Origin: CAIZGX01 sp044374295
Lineage (GTDB): Bacteria; Bacteroidota; Bacteroidia; Flavobacteriales_D; Sanyastnellaceae
Direction: 5' to 3'
DNA: 64,000 nt
Assembly (NCBI GenBank): GCA_044374295.1
Contig: JBILOU010000003.1
Span: forward strand, 15,523 to 79,522
Shown here: positions 8,265 through 18,243 of the stretch, in pieces
How the letters are laid out: each line of letters starts with the position of its first letter
Numbering within the stretch: position 1 is the first letter of the stretch
The notes under the pieces: model-generated
Database searches by the model: none
What the model saw: the letters and a program-made list of their open reading frames with translations, nothing else
Told to the model about the DNA's origin: nothing
Made by a program: the position numbers and the translations under genes

Positions 8265-11200
8265 ATGCGAACGATTAAGTTACTACTCACCTGTTTATCA
8301 GTTATTTGCACTGTAAATATTTCGGCGCAAGTAATACTTGTACCTGAACAAAAAATTAACTGGCTGGATCTTAAACAAAACAGGACCTCTTTTTCAGTTG
8401 TCGAAGAACTGTGTCCATCTCTCATTTTATCTACCCATTCGCCGCTACCTGTGCTTGCCTTTCGAGCTAACACTTCTTCTAGTGAGCAGTTCATTCAGCC
8501 CATTCTAACGCAACTAACAATCTCTGAAATCAGCTCAAGCTATTTCGATAATCATCAACTTCAAAATATGGAAGAAGACTTCCGTGTGGAAGTTGAGTCA
8601 GTTCAAACGGATAAAAAAAACCAACAAGTGGTTACCGTATTTCCCTTCCGCAAGCGAAATGGAAAAATCGAACGCCTACTTTCATTTGAAGTGCAGGGCG
8701 CAACTTCCTTCAACGAAACAAAAAAGAATAATTACACCTATGCCCCTCACAGTGTTTTAGCAGATGGAGATATTTATAAGATTGCCATTGCAAAAGATGG
8801 CGTATACAAAATAGACCGCAGTTTTTTGGAATCTCTCGGCATTCCGGTATCCGGATTGGATCCGAATACCATAAACATTTATGGCAATGGTGGCGCTCTT
8901 CTTTCTGAAAAGAACTTCGTGTACAAAGCAGATGATTTAGTTAAAAACGCCATTCACATTCAAGGTGAATCGGATGGTGTTTTCAATGCGAATGATTACA
9001 TTCTTTTTTATGGAAAAGGTTCTGACACGTGGACACTTGCGCAAGACAACGGTATTGGAAGAAAGCGTTGGTTTCATACTAAGCATTACTATAGCGACTC
9101 AGCATACTACTATATAAAAATCAACGACACTGCACCTCTTCGAATTTCAACGGAAAGCAGTGGTTCAACCGCCAACCGCATCTCGGATTCATTCCAAGAT
9201 TTTTTGTATGTTGAAACCGACCAATACAGTCCAGCAAAATCGGGAAGAGAATTTTACGGTGACTTGTATGACGCTGTTCTTTCCGGGACCTACAACTTTA
9301 GTTTTCCCAATGTGAAAACCTCTGTTCCCGCAAGCATGGACTTCAGCGCGATAGCGCGGACAATTGGAGGGAGTTCCGTTTTCACGGCGACAGTTCAAGG
9401 AAACGTGAATACCGTTTCCATCGGAAATGTAACCGACTCACCAACTTCTCAGGTTGCGAGAACAGGAAGAATCAACACATCCTTTATCCCCGCAAATGGA
9501 AATTTCAACGTCACAGTAAATTTCAACAAAGGAAATGCAGATGCGAAGGGATGGCTCGACTATATCTGCGTGAATGCAACACAGCTATTGAAAATGCAGG
9601 GAACACAAATGCGTTTTCGAGACACTCTTTCTGTTGGACTTGGAAATATTACTGAGTTTCAAATTTCAGAGCAAGCCTTCCCGGTAAATGAAGTTTGGGA
9701 CATTACAAATTTTACTGCTCCTAAGCGTATGACTTTATCTGGCAGTGGTACCTTAAGCACATGGACTACAAACACCGATGAATTGAAAGAATTTGTCGCT
9801 TTTGCCTCAAGTTTTTTCACTCCTGTAGCAATTGGTAAAGTTGAAAATCAGGACATACATGGGTGGCCAAGTGCCGAGTTAATTATCATAAGTTCACCCG
9901 TTCTAATGCCAGTGGCTGAAGAAATTGCAGCTATTCACAAAGCTCAAGGACAAACGGTTCAAATAGCAACACCGCTTCAAATCTTCAATGAATTTTCGAG
10001 TGGTAATCCAGATGTCATGGCTTTCCGTCAATTGGTTAAAATGCAATACGACCGTGCCAGTGGTGGTCCACGAGGCCCAAAGAATTTGCTTATTGTTGGA
10101 GACGGAGATTATTCGAGAAACAAAGGCATTGCGAACCACGAAGGAACAAATGTTCTTGTTTTCGAATCGAACAACTCCCTTTCTCCGACGAGCAGCTATG
10201 TAAGCGACGACTATTTTGTCATGGTATCTCCCCTCGAGGATGGGAACGCAATCGGACTTTTAGATTGCGGGGTTGGACGCATTCCAGCAAGTTCATTGGA
10301 TGAAGCATATGGATATCTCGGAAAAATAAAAGCGTACGTATCTGAGAACACATCGAGCAATGGCGGAGCTTCATGTTTGGGTGATGTTCAAGATTCACCT
10401 TTCGGCAACTGGAGAAACATTATCACGTTTGTGTCAGATGACCAAGATGGCAGCGGCGGGGCGTATGAACAAGTTCACTTGAACTCTGCAAACAGTCTAG
10501 CTAATATTGTTTCCACAAACCATCCTGAATACGATATTTCAAAGCTTTACATGGATGCTTTTACTCAAATTTCAACCCCCGGAGGAGAGCGCTACGTAGA
10601 CTGTGAAAAAGCGATACAACAGCGCATTCAAAGTGGATCTTTACTCATGACATACATTGGTCATGGAGGTGAAAAGGGCTGGGCACATGAACGTGTTTTG
10701 GACATCCCAACAATCGAAAGCTTCACCAACAAATACCGTTTACCTGTATTCTTAACCGCGACATGCGAATTAGCGCGTTACGATGACCCTGAGTTTAAAT
10801 CGGCCGGAGAACGCTTGGTCATGAATGCTAATGGCGGTGCTATTGCCATGCTAACGACAACACGCATTGTGTTTAGTGGCGAAAACTATGAGATGGATTT
10901 GGCATTTTTCGAGCATGCTTTGTACAGTGAAAACGGGAACTTCAAAACTCTCGGCGAACTAAATATGTTAACCAAAAACGGGGTATCTATTGGAAACGAC
11001 AGCAAACCGAATTTCAGTCTACTTGGTGACCCCGCATTGGCAATGGCTTACCCCAAGTTAAACGTGCAGACAACACACATCAATGGCATTGAATTGGCTT
11101 CTTTCACAGACACCTTAAAAGCTCTTGATGAAGCGGAGTTCAGAGGAAAGGTGACAGACAGCAATGGAAATTTTCTTAACAATTTCAATGGGTTTATATA

Positions 11201-12146
11201 TCCAACTGTATTCGACAAAGAGTCGAAAGTGATTACACAGAACAACGATCAGAACGGCGAAGAAGGGCAGTTTCAAGAATTCTCTTCTTACAATAAAATT
11301 ATTTACCGAGGAAAAGCAAGTGTGACGAATGGAGAATTTTCGTTCAAGTTCATTGTTCCTTTCGATATTAACTATTCCGTTGACAACGCACGTGTGAGCT
11401 ATTATACTGTATCGGGAAATAATGATGGACATGGTTTTTGTGAAGCGTTTAAAATTGGAAGTTTGAATCCGAATGCCCAACTAAACACAGTTGGACCAGA
11501 GATATCATTGTTCCTGAACGATTCAACATTTGTAAGCGGAGGTTCCACGAATACTACACCGATTATTCTGGCTAAACTTAAGGATGAAAATGGAATCAAT
11601 ACGGTTGGAAACGGAGTTGGACACAACCTCACGGCTATTATTGACGGCAACTCTGCCAAACCCATTGTTTTGAATGATTTCTATGAGTCTGATTTAGACA
11701 CTTATACAAGTGGCGAAGTTCGCTATCCCTTAAGCACACTTTCTATAGGTGAACATACTTTAACTGTAAAGGCCTGGGATGTGTTCAACAACAGCAATGA
11801 AGAGACCATTCAATTCCGTGTGGAAGAAGATTCCAAAGTTGCGCTAAGTCACTTGCTGAATTTTCCGAATCCGTTTACCACGAATACCAGCTTCATCTAC
11901 GAGCACAATCAAGCCTGCCGGCAGCTCGATGCGCGCGTTCAAATTTTCACTGTAAGTGGAAAATTGGTGAAGACGATAGAGTCTTCTTTTTACGCTACCG
12001 GCTTCCGCGGACAAGACATTCCCTGGGACGGGAAAGATGATTTTGGCAACGCCATTGGAAGAGGAACTTATATCTACAAGTTAGAGCTTCGTAACGAAAA
12101 AGGACAACGAGCGGAGTCGTTTCAAAAATTGGTAATTTTAAAATAA
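8265..12146 (+). CDS. porU: Type IX secretion system sortase/C-terminal signal peptidase PorU
   Basis: A 1293-residue gingipain-family (C25) protease that removes the C-terminal sorting domain of T9SS cargo and links the cargo to the cell surface. A signal peptide ends at about residue 22. The catalytic His lies in 'YIGHGG' (His800) and the catalytic Cys in 'TATCELARYDD' (Cys834), each in the gingipain context. The C-terminal 90 residues ('NFPNPFTTNTSFIYEH...') form a FlgD-like sorting-type domain. porV follows at 39 bp and is its known partner in the attachment complex. The position next to gldJ is a conserved Bacteroidota arrangement. Confidence 0.94.
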   Translation: MRTIKLLLTCLSVICTVNISAQVILVPEQKINWLDLKQNRTSFSVVEELCPSLILSTHSPLPVLAFRANTSSSEQFIQPILTQLTISEISSSYFDNHQLQNMEEDFRVEVESVQTDKKNQQVVTVFPFRKRNGKIERLLSFEVQGATSFNETKKNNYTYAPHSVLADGDIYKIAIAKDGVYKIDRSFLESLGIPVSGLDPNTINIYGNGGALLSEKNFVYKADDLVKNAIHIQGESDGVFNANDYILFYGKGSDTWTLAQDNGIGRKRWFHTKHYYSDSAYYYIKINDTAPLRISTESSGSTANRISDSFQDFLYVETDQYSPAKSGREFYGDLYDAVLSGTYNFSFPNVKTSVPASMDFSAIARTIGGSSVFTATVQGNVNTVSIGNVTDSPTSQVARTGRINTSFIPANGNFNVTVNFNKGNADAKGWLDYICVNATQLLKMQGTQMRFRDTLSVGLGNITEFQISEQAFPVNEVWDITNFTAPKRMTLSGSGTLSTWTTNTDELKEFVAFASSFFTPVAIGKVENQDIHGWPSAELIIISSPVLMPVAEEIAAIHKAQGQTVQIATPLQIFNEFSSGNPDVMAFRQLVKMQYDRASGGPRGPKNLLIVGDGDYSRNKGIANHEGTNVLVFESNNSLSPTSSYVSDDYFVMVSPLEDGNAIGLLDCGVGRIPASSLDEAYGYLGKIKAYVSENTSSNGGASCLGDVQDSPFGNWRNIITFVSDDQDGSGGAYEQVHLNSANSLANIVSTNHPEYDISKLYMDAFTQISTPGGERYVDCEKAIQQRIQSGSLLMTYIGHGGEKGWAHERVLDIPTIESFTNKYRLPVFLTATCELARYDDPEFKSAGERLVMNANGGAIAMLTTTRIVFSGENYEMDLAFFEHALYSENGNFKTLGELNMLTKNGVSIGNDSKPNFSLLGDPALAMAYPKLNVQTTHINGIELASFTDTLKALDEAEFRGKVTDSNGNFLNNFNGFIYPTVFDKESKVITQNNDQNGEEGQFQEFSSYNKIIYRGKASVTNGEFSFKFIVPFDINYSVDNARVSYYTVSGNNDGHGFCEAFKIGSLNPNAQLNTVGPEISLFLNDSTFVSGGSTNTTPIILAKLKDENGINTVGNGVGHNLTAIIDGNSAKPIVLNDFYESDLDTYTSGEVRYPLSTLSIGEHTLTVKAWDVFNNSNEETIQFRVEEDSKVALSHLLNFPNPFTTNTSFIYEHNQACRQLDARVQIFTVSGKLVKTIESSFYATGFRGQDIPWDGKDDFGNAIGRGTYIYKLELRNEKGQRAESFQKLVILK

Positions 12147-12185
12147 TGTGATGAAGGGTATATGTATGTTAAATTTGCACCACGC

Positions 12186-13427
12186 ATGAAAAGTATTTTC
12201 AAAATAAATGTCCTAGTTGCTGCCTTGGTTTTAACAACCTCTGCCTCCTTCGCACAACTGACAAATCCGAATGAGTTGAATGGTCGTCAAGCTACCATTA
12301 ACACCATTACTACAGCCGTACCATTTTTAACCATTGCACCTGACTCTCGCAGCGGTGCGCTTGGAGACGCTGGTGTGGCGCTTGATCCAGACGCTAGCAG
12401 TATTCATTGGAATCCATCAAAAATGGCATTCTCTGAAAATGATTTAGACGTTTCTGTTTCTTACTCGCCATGGCTTCGTGCTTTGGTCAACGACATGAGT
12501 TTAACCTATTTGAGCGCGATTAAAAAGTTGAGCAAAACCCAAGCATTAGGCGGATCTCTTCGCTATTTCACTTTAGGAAATATTACCTTTACCGATGAAG
12601 TAGGAACTAATATTATGGACTTCCGTCCTGCTGAATTCGCACTTGATCTTGCCTACTCTCAAAAGCTTTCTAAAAAATTCTCAGGAGGTATTGCGCTTCG
12701 CTATATCAACTCAAATCTAACCGGCAGAACAAACTTGCAAGGTGCTGAAAGTCGCCCTGGACAATCGGTTGCGGTTGACATTTCCACCTTCTATACAAAT
12801 GACAAGATTAAAATAGCGGGTCGTAAGGCCAAAATGAATTGGGGTTTAAATATCTCAAACATTGGCGCCAAGATGAGTTACACGAACTCAGATAATCGTG
12901 ATTTCATTCCGACCAACTTGCGTTTGGGGACTGCAATATCTTCAAACCTTGACGACTACAATAAGTTAACCTTCTTATTTGATTTGAATAAGCTTCTCGT
13001 TCCATCACCTCCTATCTATAACAACGGTGGTGATACGATTATTTCTGGATACAATCCGGAAGTTGGAACCGCTACGGGAATGATCCAATCTTTCTATGAC
13101 GCTCCTGGTATTTATGACCCAGAAACTTTGTCAATTGTTCCAGGAAGTAAGTTCCGTGAAGAGCTTCGCGAGTACAATATTGCTACTGGATTTGAATACG
13201 ACTTCGCACAACAATTCGCTATTCGCTTAGGATATTTCCACGAGCATTACACCAAAGGAAATCGCCAATTCATTACGTTCGGTGCAGGATTGCACTATCA
13301 AGTACTCACGATCGACATGAGTTACTTGGTGAGTACGACACAACAAAATCCATTAGCAAACACTTTGCGTTTTAGCCTTCGCTTCAGCGTTGGTGCGAAT
13401 GCAAAAGTTTCTGATCCTGTAGAATAA
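12186..13427 (+). CDS. porV: Type IX secretion outer membrane shuttle protein PorV (LptO)
   Basis: A 413-residue outer-membrane beta barrel of the FadL-like fold that carries T9SS cargo from the translocon to PorU. The start at 12186 gives a standard signal peptide ('MKSIFKINVLVAALVL...ASFAQ'). The mature protein has the family pattern 'FLTIAPDSRSGALGDAGVA' followed by 'SIHWNPSKMAF', both diagnostic of PorV. It ends 'LANTLRFSLRFSVG'. An in-frame ATG 24 bp upstream would place extra charged residues before the signal peptide. It is co-transcribed with porU and its stop codon overlaps the ispF start by one base. Confidence 0.94.
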   Translation: MKSIFKINVLVAALVLTTSASFAQLTNPNELNGRQATINTITTAVPFLTIAPDSRSGALGDAGVALDPDASSIHWNPSKMAFSENDLDVSVSYSPWLRALVNDMSLTYLSAIKKLSKTQALGGSLRYFTLGNITFTDEVGTNIMDFRPAEFALDLAYSQKLSKKFSGGIALRYINSNLTGRTNLQGAESRPGQSVAVDISTFYTNDKIKIAGRKAKMNWGLNISNIGAKMSYTNSDNRDFIPTNLRLGTAISSNLDDYNKLTFLFDLNKLLVPSPPIYNNGGDTIISGYNPEVGTATGMIQSFYDAPGIYDPETLSIVPGSKFREELREYNIATGFEYDFAQQFAIRLGYFHEHYTKGNRQFITFGAGLHYQVLTIDMSYLVSTTQQNPLANTLRFSLRFSVGANAKVSDPVE

Positions 13428-13906
13428 TGAAGATTCGCGTAGGGTTCGGATACGACGTCCATCAGTTAACTGAGAATCGTGAACTGTGGTTAGGAGGCGT
13501 TCAAATTCCTCATGACAAAGGAGCGTTAGGACACAGCGATGCCGATGTTCTTTTACACGCTATTTGCGATGCGTTATTGGGCGCAGCAGGAAAACGTGAT
13601 ATCGGATTTTATTTTCCAGATACTTCTTCGGAATTCAAAAACATTGATTCAAAAATTCTTCTTCAACGTACCATTCAAGTATTGAAAGACGACGGATGGA
13701 AAGTTGGAAACATTGATTCTACGCTGTGTATGGAACGTCCGAAAATTATGTCGTTCGTTCCTGAAATGAAGAAAGTCATTTCTTCCATTTGCGAAATTGA
13801 AGAAGAAGATGTGAGCATTAAGGCTACCACTTCAGAGAAGATGGGTTTTGTTGGAAGAGAAGAAGGCGTGAACGCTTATGCGGTTGCGCTGATTCAAAAA
13901 GACTAA
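13427..13906 (+). CDS. ispF: 2-C-methyl-D-erythritol 2,4-cyclodiphosphate synthase
   Basis: A 159-residue enzyme of the non-mevalonate isoprenoid pathway that cyclises CDP-methylerythritol 2-phosphate. The metal-binding signatures 'GYDVHQL' (8-14) and 'GHSDADVLLHAICDALLGA' (36-54) are intact, as is 'DIGFYFPD'. The C-terminal 'KATTSEKMGFVGREEG' is also conserved. It is translationally coupled to porV through a TAATG overlap. Its stop codon overlaps the end of the convergent radical SAM gene by four bases, leaving no room for a terminator. Confidence 0.97.
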   Translation: MKIRVGFGYDVHQLTENRELWLGGVQIPHDKGALGHSDADVLLHAICDALLGAAGKRDIGFYFPDTSSEFKNIDSKILLQRTIQVLKDDGWKVGNIDSTLCMERPKIMSFVPEMKKVISSICEIEEEDVSIKATTSEKMGFVGREEGVNAYAVALIQKD

Positions 13907-14916
13907 GCCCAAACTTTTGTTCCTTCGGAACAATTCTTACAGATATCTATTTCCTTTCTTCCTTTTAAGAGTTGCTTGCGGAACATTGCATACGCTTTAC
14001 CCTTCCAAATAGATTTAAAATCTTCCTTTGAAAGATTGCCCATTTCATGCGTAGCATCTTTATCGAAACAACACGGGACCACCTTTCCGTCCCAAGTGAC
14101 CACTGCCCCACTCCACATGCGCCAGCAGTGATTGTCTAACGAAGATTTCACAATGAACTTTCCACTCGAAAGACGCTTATAACGACTGTATTTTTCTATG
14201 GTTGGAATGAGTGGGTTGCCGTTCTCGTAATCGTACACCTGCGCTGTCTTAAATCGAATTTCATCGACTTTGTATTCATTCGCCAATTGCTTTGCTTCTT
14301 CAATCTGATGTTCGTTCGGGCGGACCACCAAAAACTGAAAAATGATATGCGGAGTTCTTGAATTTAGATTTTTTCTTGCTTCAACCAAATGCTTGGTGCC
14401 GTCTAACACCTTCTGCAACGAGCCGTGCACGCGGTATTGCTCGTACACCTCTTGCGTTGTTCCATCAATTGAAATTAAAATTCGATCTAATCCCGACTGA
14501 ACAATTTCCTGTGCTTTTTTCTCAGTGATGAAATGTGCGTTCGTGGAAGTGGAAGTATAAATACCTGCTTGCGAAGCCTTCGAAATGAATTGTAAAATAT
14601 CGTTGTGAATGAAGGGCTCTCCTTGAAAATAGAAATTCAGATAACTTAATGTTGGGGACAATTGATCGAGCCAACGATTGAAATTTTCAGCCTTTAAATT
14701 TCCTGTGTCGCGCGAGAATTGTTTCAATCCGGAAGGGCATTCAGGACATCCGAGGTTACACGCAGTGGTTGGTTCAATGCTCAACGAAATGGGCATTCCC
14801 CAGGGCTTTGCCGATTTGAAGAAACGCGAAAAATAAAAACCTATATAAACAAGCAAAGCGTTTATTAAACGCTTTGCTGTTATTGTTTTTTGAATGAATC
14901 GAAGGAATTCCTTCAT
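13903..14916 (-). CDS. Radical SAM/SPASM domain protein
   Basis: A 337-residue radical SAM enzyme. The [4Fe-4S]-binding CxxxCxxC is Cys53, Cys57 and Cys60 in 'TTACNLGCPEC'. 'YFQGEPFIH' is the glycine-rich SAM-binding segment. The C-terminal SPASM-type region has further cysteines ('HCWRMWSG', 'VVPCCFDKD', 'DICKNCSEG') that would hold auxiliary clusters. Relatives include peptide-modifying and cofactor-building enzymes, and the substrate here is unknown. The gene is 6 bp after a DUF2723 membrane protein and is the last gene of the long minus-strand operon starting at tolC. Confidence 0.88.
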   Translation of the reverse strand: MKEFLRFIQKTITAKRLINALLVYIGFYFSRFFKSAKPWGMPISLSIEPTTACNLGCPECPSGLKQFSRDTGNLKAENFNRWLDQLSPTLSYLNFYFQGEPFIHNDILQFISKASQAGIYTSTSTNAHFITEKKAQEIVQSGLDRILISIDGTTQEVYEQYRVHGSLQKVLDGTKHLVEARKNLNSRTPHIIFQFLVVRPNEHQIEEAKQLANEYKVDEIRFKTAQVYDYENGNPLIPTIEKYSRYKRLSSGKFIVKSSLDNHCWRMWSGAVVTWDGKVVPCCFDKDATHEMGNLSKEDFKSIWKGKAYAMFRKQLLKGRKEIDICKNCSEGTKVWA

Positions 14917-14922
14917 TCCATT

Positions 14923-17900
14923 TTAGAATTTACCTTGACTCTTTCTAACGTTCGACAATGAGTCGAACTTCTCTTGTCCGAGCACTTTGATTAACGAATC
15001 ACGTACTTTCATCTGCGCTTCGTAAGCTTCTTTCTTTCCGCGTTCTTCTTTCATTAATTCAAGAAGTCCAACGTTTTCTAATGCTGCTTCGTGCGCCGCG
15101 CGCATGTTCTTCGCCGCCTCTGAGCCAGGAACAAATGCTTCCATGTCTTTCACCAACTCTTCGTTAACGAAGGCACTCATTTGCATTTTGCGCTCAATGG
15201 TTTTCTGCTCAGCCTTGGTAAGCGATTCGTAATAATCGAGCATTTGATTGTTCAATGCGAATACGCGCTCGGCCAATTTCGTAGCGGTTTGAAGATCACC
15301 AGCTTTGAATAACAACTCTGCTGTTTGCCACATGATTTGTGGTTGATCGTATGGCGCGTTCTTTTCAGGAAGAGCCGTTAACGACTTGTTCAACACAGCC
15401 GCTGCTTTGTCCATTTTGTTTTCAATGATGAACTGCTCAGCAAGGTTGTTCATTTGCATGCGCAAGTTGGTCACCATGCGGCGGTTGTTCTCATCGAGGT
15501 AGATGTCTTTCGTATCGATATTTCCCCATTGGAATTTATTCATTACGTTGTCGTACATCAACTCAGAAGCTACACCACCCGCCATGTTATCGCGATCGAA
15601 ATCGGTGTGGTAAATCGGTGTTAATCTGTAAGCCAATCCTTCCAACTGGAAGTAAGGCTCTAGACCCATATAAGCCTCAGAACCGGTTGTTACAGCGAAG
15701 TAGATTGGACGTTCCCAGTTATTGTGAACGATTAAGTCCATAACCATCAACTGTGCTTTGGTAATGAACTGACGTGGGTTCTCACCGTCGTCATCCATCA
15801 ATGCAAAGCTCATAGTGCTTACCAATGAATCGTTGACTCCAACATACTGACTGAACTTCGCTTGGTTCTCTTTTGATACAGCATACGAGAACTGATAGTT
15901 CGGCATTACGCTGAATTTCTTGTAACCGAAATCTTGAATTTTCGCGTCGTCTAAACAGTAAGCCAATGCTTCTTCCAATGGCGTTAGTGCAGTGTCTGAA
16001 TTCAACACAATCAAATCGCGGGTACCTTGACGGTATTTGAATTCTGGAATTGAGAACGGCACTGGAGCGCTTTCGTATTGACGACGTTTCATTTGATCGA
16101 TGTACCAATCGGTATTCAATAAAGAGAGATTCACCACGCGAACATCGGTACGAACACCTTCTACTTCTTGTGCATACCACAATGGGAAGGTGTCGTTATC
16201 ACCGTTGGTGAAGATGATGGCATTTGGTTGAAGTGAATTCAAGTAGTTTCTCGCCATATCAATTCCTGTTCTGCGATCTGAACGGTCGTGATCGTCCCAA
16301 CCTTGCGCTGCCATTAAAACCGGAGCAACAAGAGAAACTAAGAATGCAATACCTGCCAATGCCGTTGACGGAACATTCTTCAACATTAACTTCAACCAGA
16401 AGTATATGGCTGTTACGCCCAATCCAATCCAAATAGCGAAGGCGTAGAACGAACCCGCATATGCGTAGTCGCGTTCACGCGGTTGAAGTGGAGTTTGGTT
16501 CAAGTAAACCACAATTGCGAATCCGGTTAAAACGAAAAGCAATCCAACAACAATGAAGTCGTTTCTGTGACGAAGCAATTGATACACTAAACCAAGTAAT
16601 CCGATCAAAAGCGGAATCATGTAATACGAGTTGTTCGCCTTGTTGTTCTTCGATAATTCTGGAACTGCTTCTTGATTACCTAAGCGCGCTTCGTCGTAGA
16701 AGCCGATACCTGTCTTCCAGTTTCCGTCTACGAAATCTCCGTGTCCTTGGGTATCGTTCTGTCTTCCAGCGAAATTCCACATAAAGTATCTCCAGTACAT
16801 CCAATTCACTTGGTAACTGAAGAAATAGCCCATATTCTCACCGAAGGTTGGGGTGCGCTTTAAGTCTTTCAGTTCCGCCCAAATTTTGTATTGTTGAACG
16901 TGACTTCCTTGACTGCTGTACATACGTGGGAACACATGTGTTTGCGCATAGTTTGGTTCAGTTGCTTTCTTCTCGCCTGTTTCCAAATACTCTTCCTTCA
17001 CCATTAATTTCTGATCGGTGTTGTTGGAAACGTATTGCTCGGCTTCGAATCTATTCTTGAATGAAATCACCAACTTATTTTTGTTGTTGTCTTCACGGAC
17101 GCTGTATGATTTTACGTACACTTCATTTCCATCTAAATACGGCTTGTTACGCACTTGAGGCGTGTTGAAGTATTGTCCGCGAAGAAGAGGACGATCACCG
17201 TACTGCTCACGATTCATGTATGACACCAAAGCGAAGAAGTTGTTCGGTTTGTTCTCGTTCATTGGCGTGTCGGCCTGTGAACGAATAACGATTGTCGCAA
17301 AAGTGGTGTAACCAATCAATGCAACAGCAACGCTCCAAGTAAGCGTGTTCACTGCTACCCATCCGCGTTTCTTCGAATAGATAATTAAAGCGACCAGACC
17401 GCCAATAAGAATCAATGCATAGAAGAATACACCTGTGTTGAAGGGCATTCCAAGTGTGTTCGTGAAGAAACGCTCAAACCATGCTGCAATTTGAATAGAC
17501 CAAATAAGGATAACGGTTTGCATAAGGAACAAGAGTCCTAAAGCAACTCCCGAAGTAATGGCAACTCCTTTCCAAGAGAAGGTGTTCTTCTTGAAATAAT
17601 AAACAAAACAGATTGCAGGAATAGCCAACAAGTTCAATAAGTGAACGCCGATTGACAATCCCATGAGGTACGCAATTAAGATGATCCAACGCAAGTTGCT
17701 CGGCTCATCTGCCTCACTTTCCCATTTCAATATTGCCCAGAAAACAACAGCAGTGAACAACGAAGACATCGCGTATACCTCTCCTTCAACAGCACTGAAC
17801 CAAAACGTATCGCTGAATGTGTAAGCAAATGCGCCGATTAAACCGGCTGCAAAAATGATTAGGTTCTTGTTGTCGTTTTTATCTCCGTCTTTGTCCACCA

Positions 17901-18207
17901 TTTTCTTCGCGAGGTGCGTGATGGTCCAGAAAAGGAACATGATGGTTGCTCCTGAAGAAACGGCTGAAAGTGAATTGATCGCATAAGGAACATTTTCTAC
18001 TCCAACGAATGCAGAAAACAAGCGTGCAATAAGCATGAACAAAGGCGCCCCTGGAGGGTGACCAACTTCCAGTTTATAAGCAGAAGCAATGAACTCACCA
18101 CAATCCCAGAAAGGCATTGTTGGTTCGAGGGTCATCATGTACACAGCGGTTGCTGCCAAAAACATGAACCAACCTAAAATAATGTTTGCACGTTGAAACG
18201 AAATCAT
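14923..18207 (-). CDS. DUF2723 multi-pass membrane protein (PMT-like glycosyltransferase fold)
   Basis: A 1094-residue protein. The N-terminal half has about a dozen hydrophobic helices and begins with the DUF2723 signature 'FWDCGEFIASAYKLEVGHPP' near residues 33-52, where an acidic pair sits at the position of the catalytic Asp of protein O-mannosyltransferases. A soluble domain follows with 'NGDNDTFPLWYAQEVEGVR', and the C-terminus (about 900-1094) is helical and TPR-like. DUF2723 proteins are universal in Bacteroidota and are thought to be polyprenyl-sugar-using glycosyltransferases; the acceptor is not established. A near-consensus promoter element (TATCTTCG, minus, 18228-18235) precedes it. 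Confidence 0.85.
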   Translation of the reverse strand: MISFQRANIILGWFMFLAATAVYMMTLEPTMPFWDCGEFIASAYKLEVGHPPGAPLFMLIARLFSAFVGVENVPYAINSLSAVSSGATIMFLFWTITHLAKKMVDKDGDKNDNKNLIIFAAGLIGAFAYTFSDTFWFSAVEGEVYAMSSLFTAVVFWAILKWESEADEPSNLRWIILIAYLMGLSIGVHLLNLLAIPAICFVYYFKKNTFSWKGVAITSGVALGLLFLMQTVILIWSIQIAAWFERFFTNTLGMPFNTGVFFYALILIGGLVALIIYSKKRGWVAVNTLTWSVAVALIGYTTFATIVIRSQADTPMNENKPNNFFALVSYMNREQYGDRPLLRGQYFNTPQVRNKPYLDGNEVYVKSYSVREDNNKNKLVISFKNRFEAEQYVSNNTDQKLMVKEEYLETGEKKATEPNYAQTHVFPRMYSSQGSHVQQYKIWAELKDLKRTPTFGENMGYFFSYQVNWMYWRYFMWNFAGRQNDTQGHGDFVDGNWKTGIGFYDEARLGNQEAVPELSKNNKANNSYYMIPLLIGLLGLVYQLLRHRNDFIVVGLLFVLTGFAIVVYLNQTPLQPRERDYAYAGSFYAFAIWIGLGVTAIYFWLKLMLKNVPSTALAGIAFLVSLVAPVLMAAQGWDDHDRSDRRTGIDMARNYLNSLQPNAIIFTNGDNDTFPLWYAQEVEGVRTDVRVVNLSLLNTDWYIDQMKRRQYESAPVPFSIPEFKYRQGTRDLIVLNSDTALTPLEEALAYCLDDAKIQDFGYKKFSVMPNYQFSYAVSKENQAKFSQYVGVNDSLVSTMSFALMDDDGENPRQFITKAQLMVMDLIVHNNWERPIYFAVTTGSEAYMGLEPYFQLEGLAYRLTPIYHTDFDRDNMAGGVASELMYDNVMNKFQWGNIDTKDIYLDENNRRMVTNLRMQMNNLAEQFIIENKMDKAAAVLNKSLTALPEKNAPYDQPQIMWQTAELLFKAGDLQTATKLAERVFALNNQMLDYYESLTKAEQKTIERKMQMSAFVNEELVKDMEAFVPGSEAAKNMRAAHEAALENVGLLELMKEERGKKEAYEAQMKVRDSLIKVLGQEKFDSLSNVRKSQGKF

Positions 18208-18243
18208 ATTCTTAATTTGAAGTGAGGCGAAGATACATTTTTT

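Noticed and set aside
15791..16180. 129-residue minus frame overlapping the DUF2723 gene
   Set aside because: It is in another frame of the same strand inside a well-supported gene and is Arg/Ser-rich as expected for a frame shadow.
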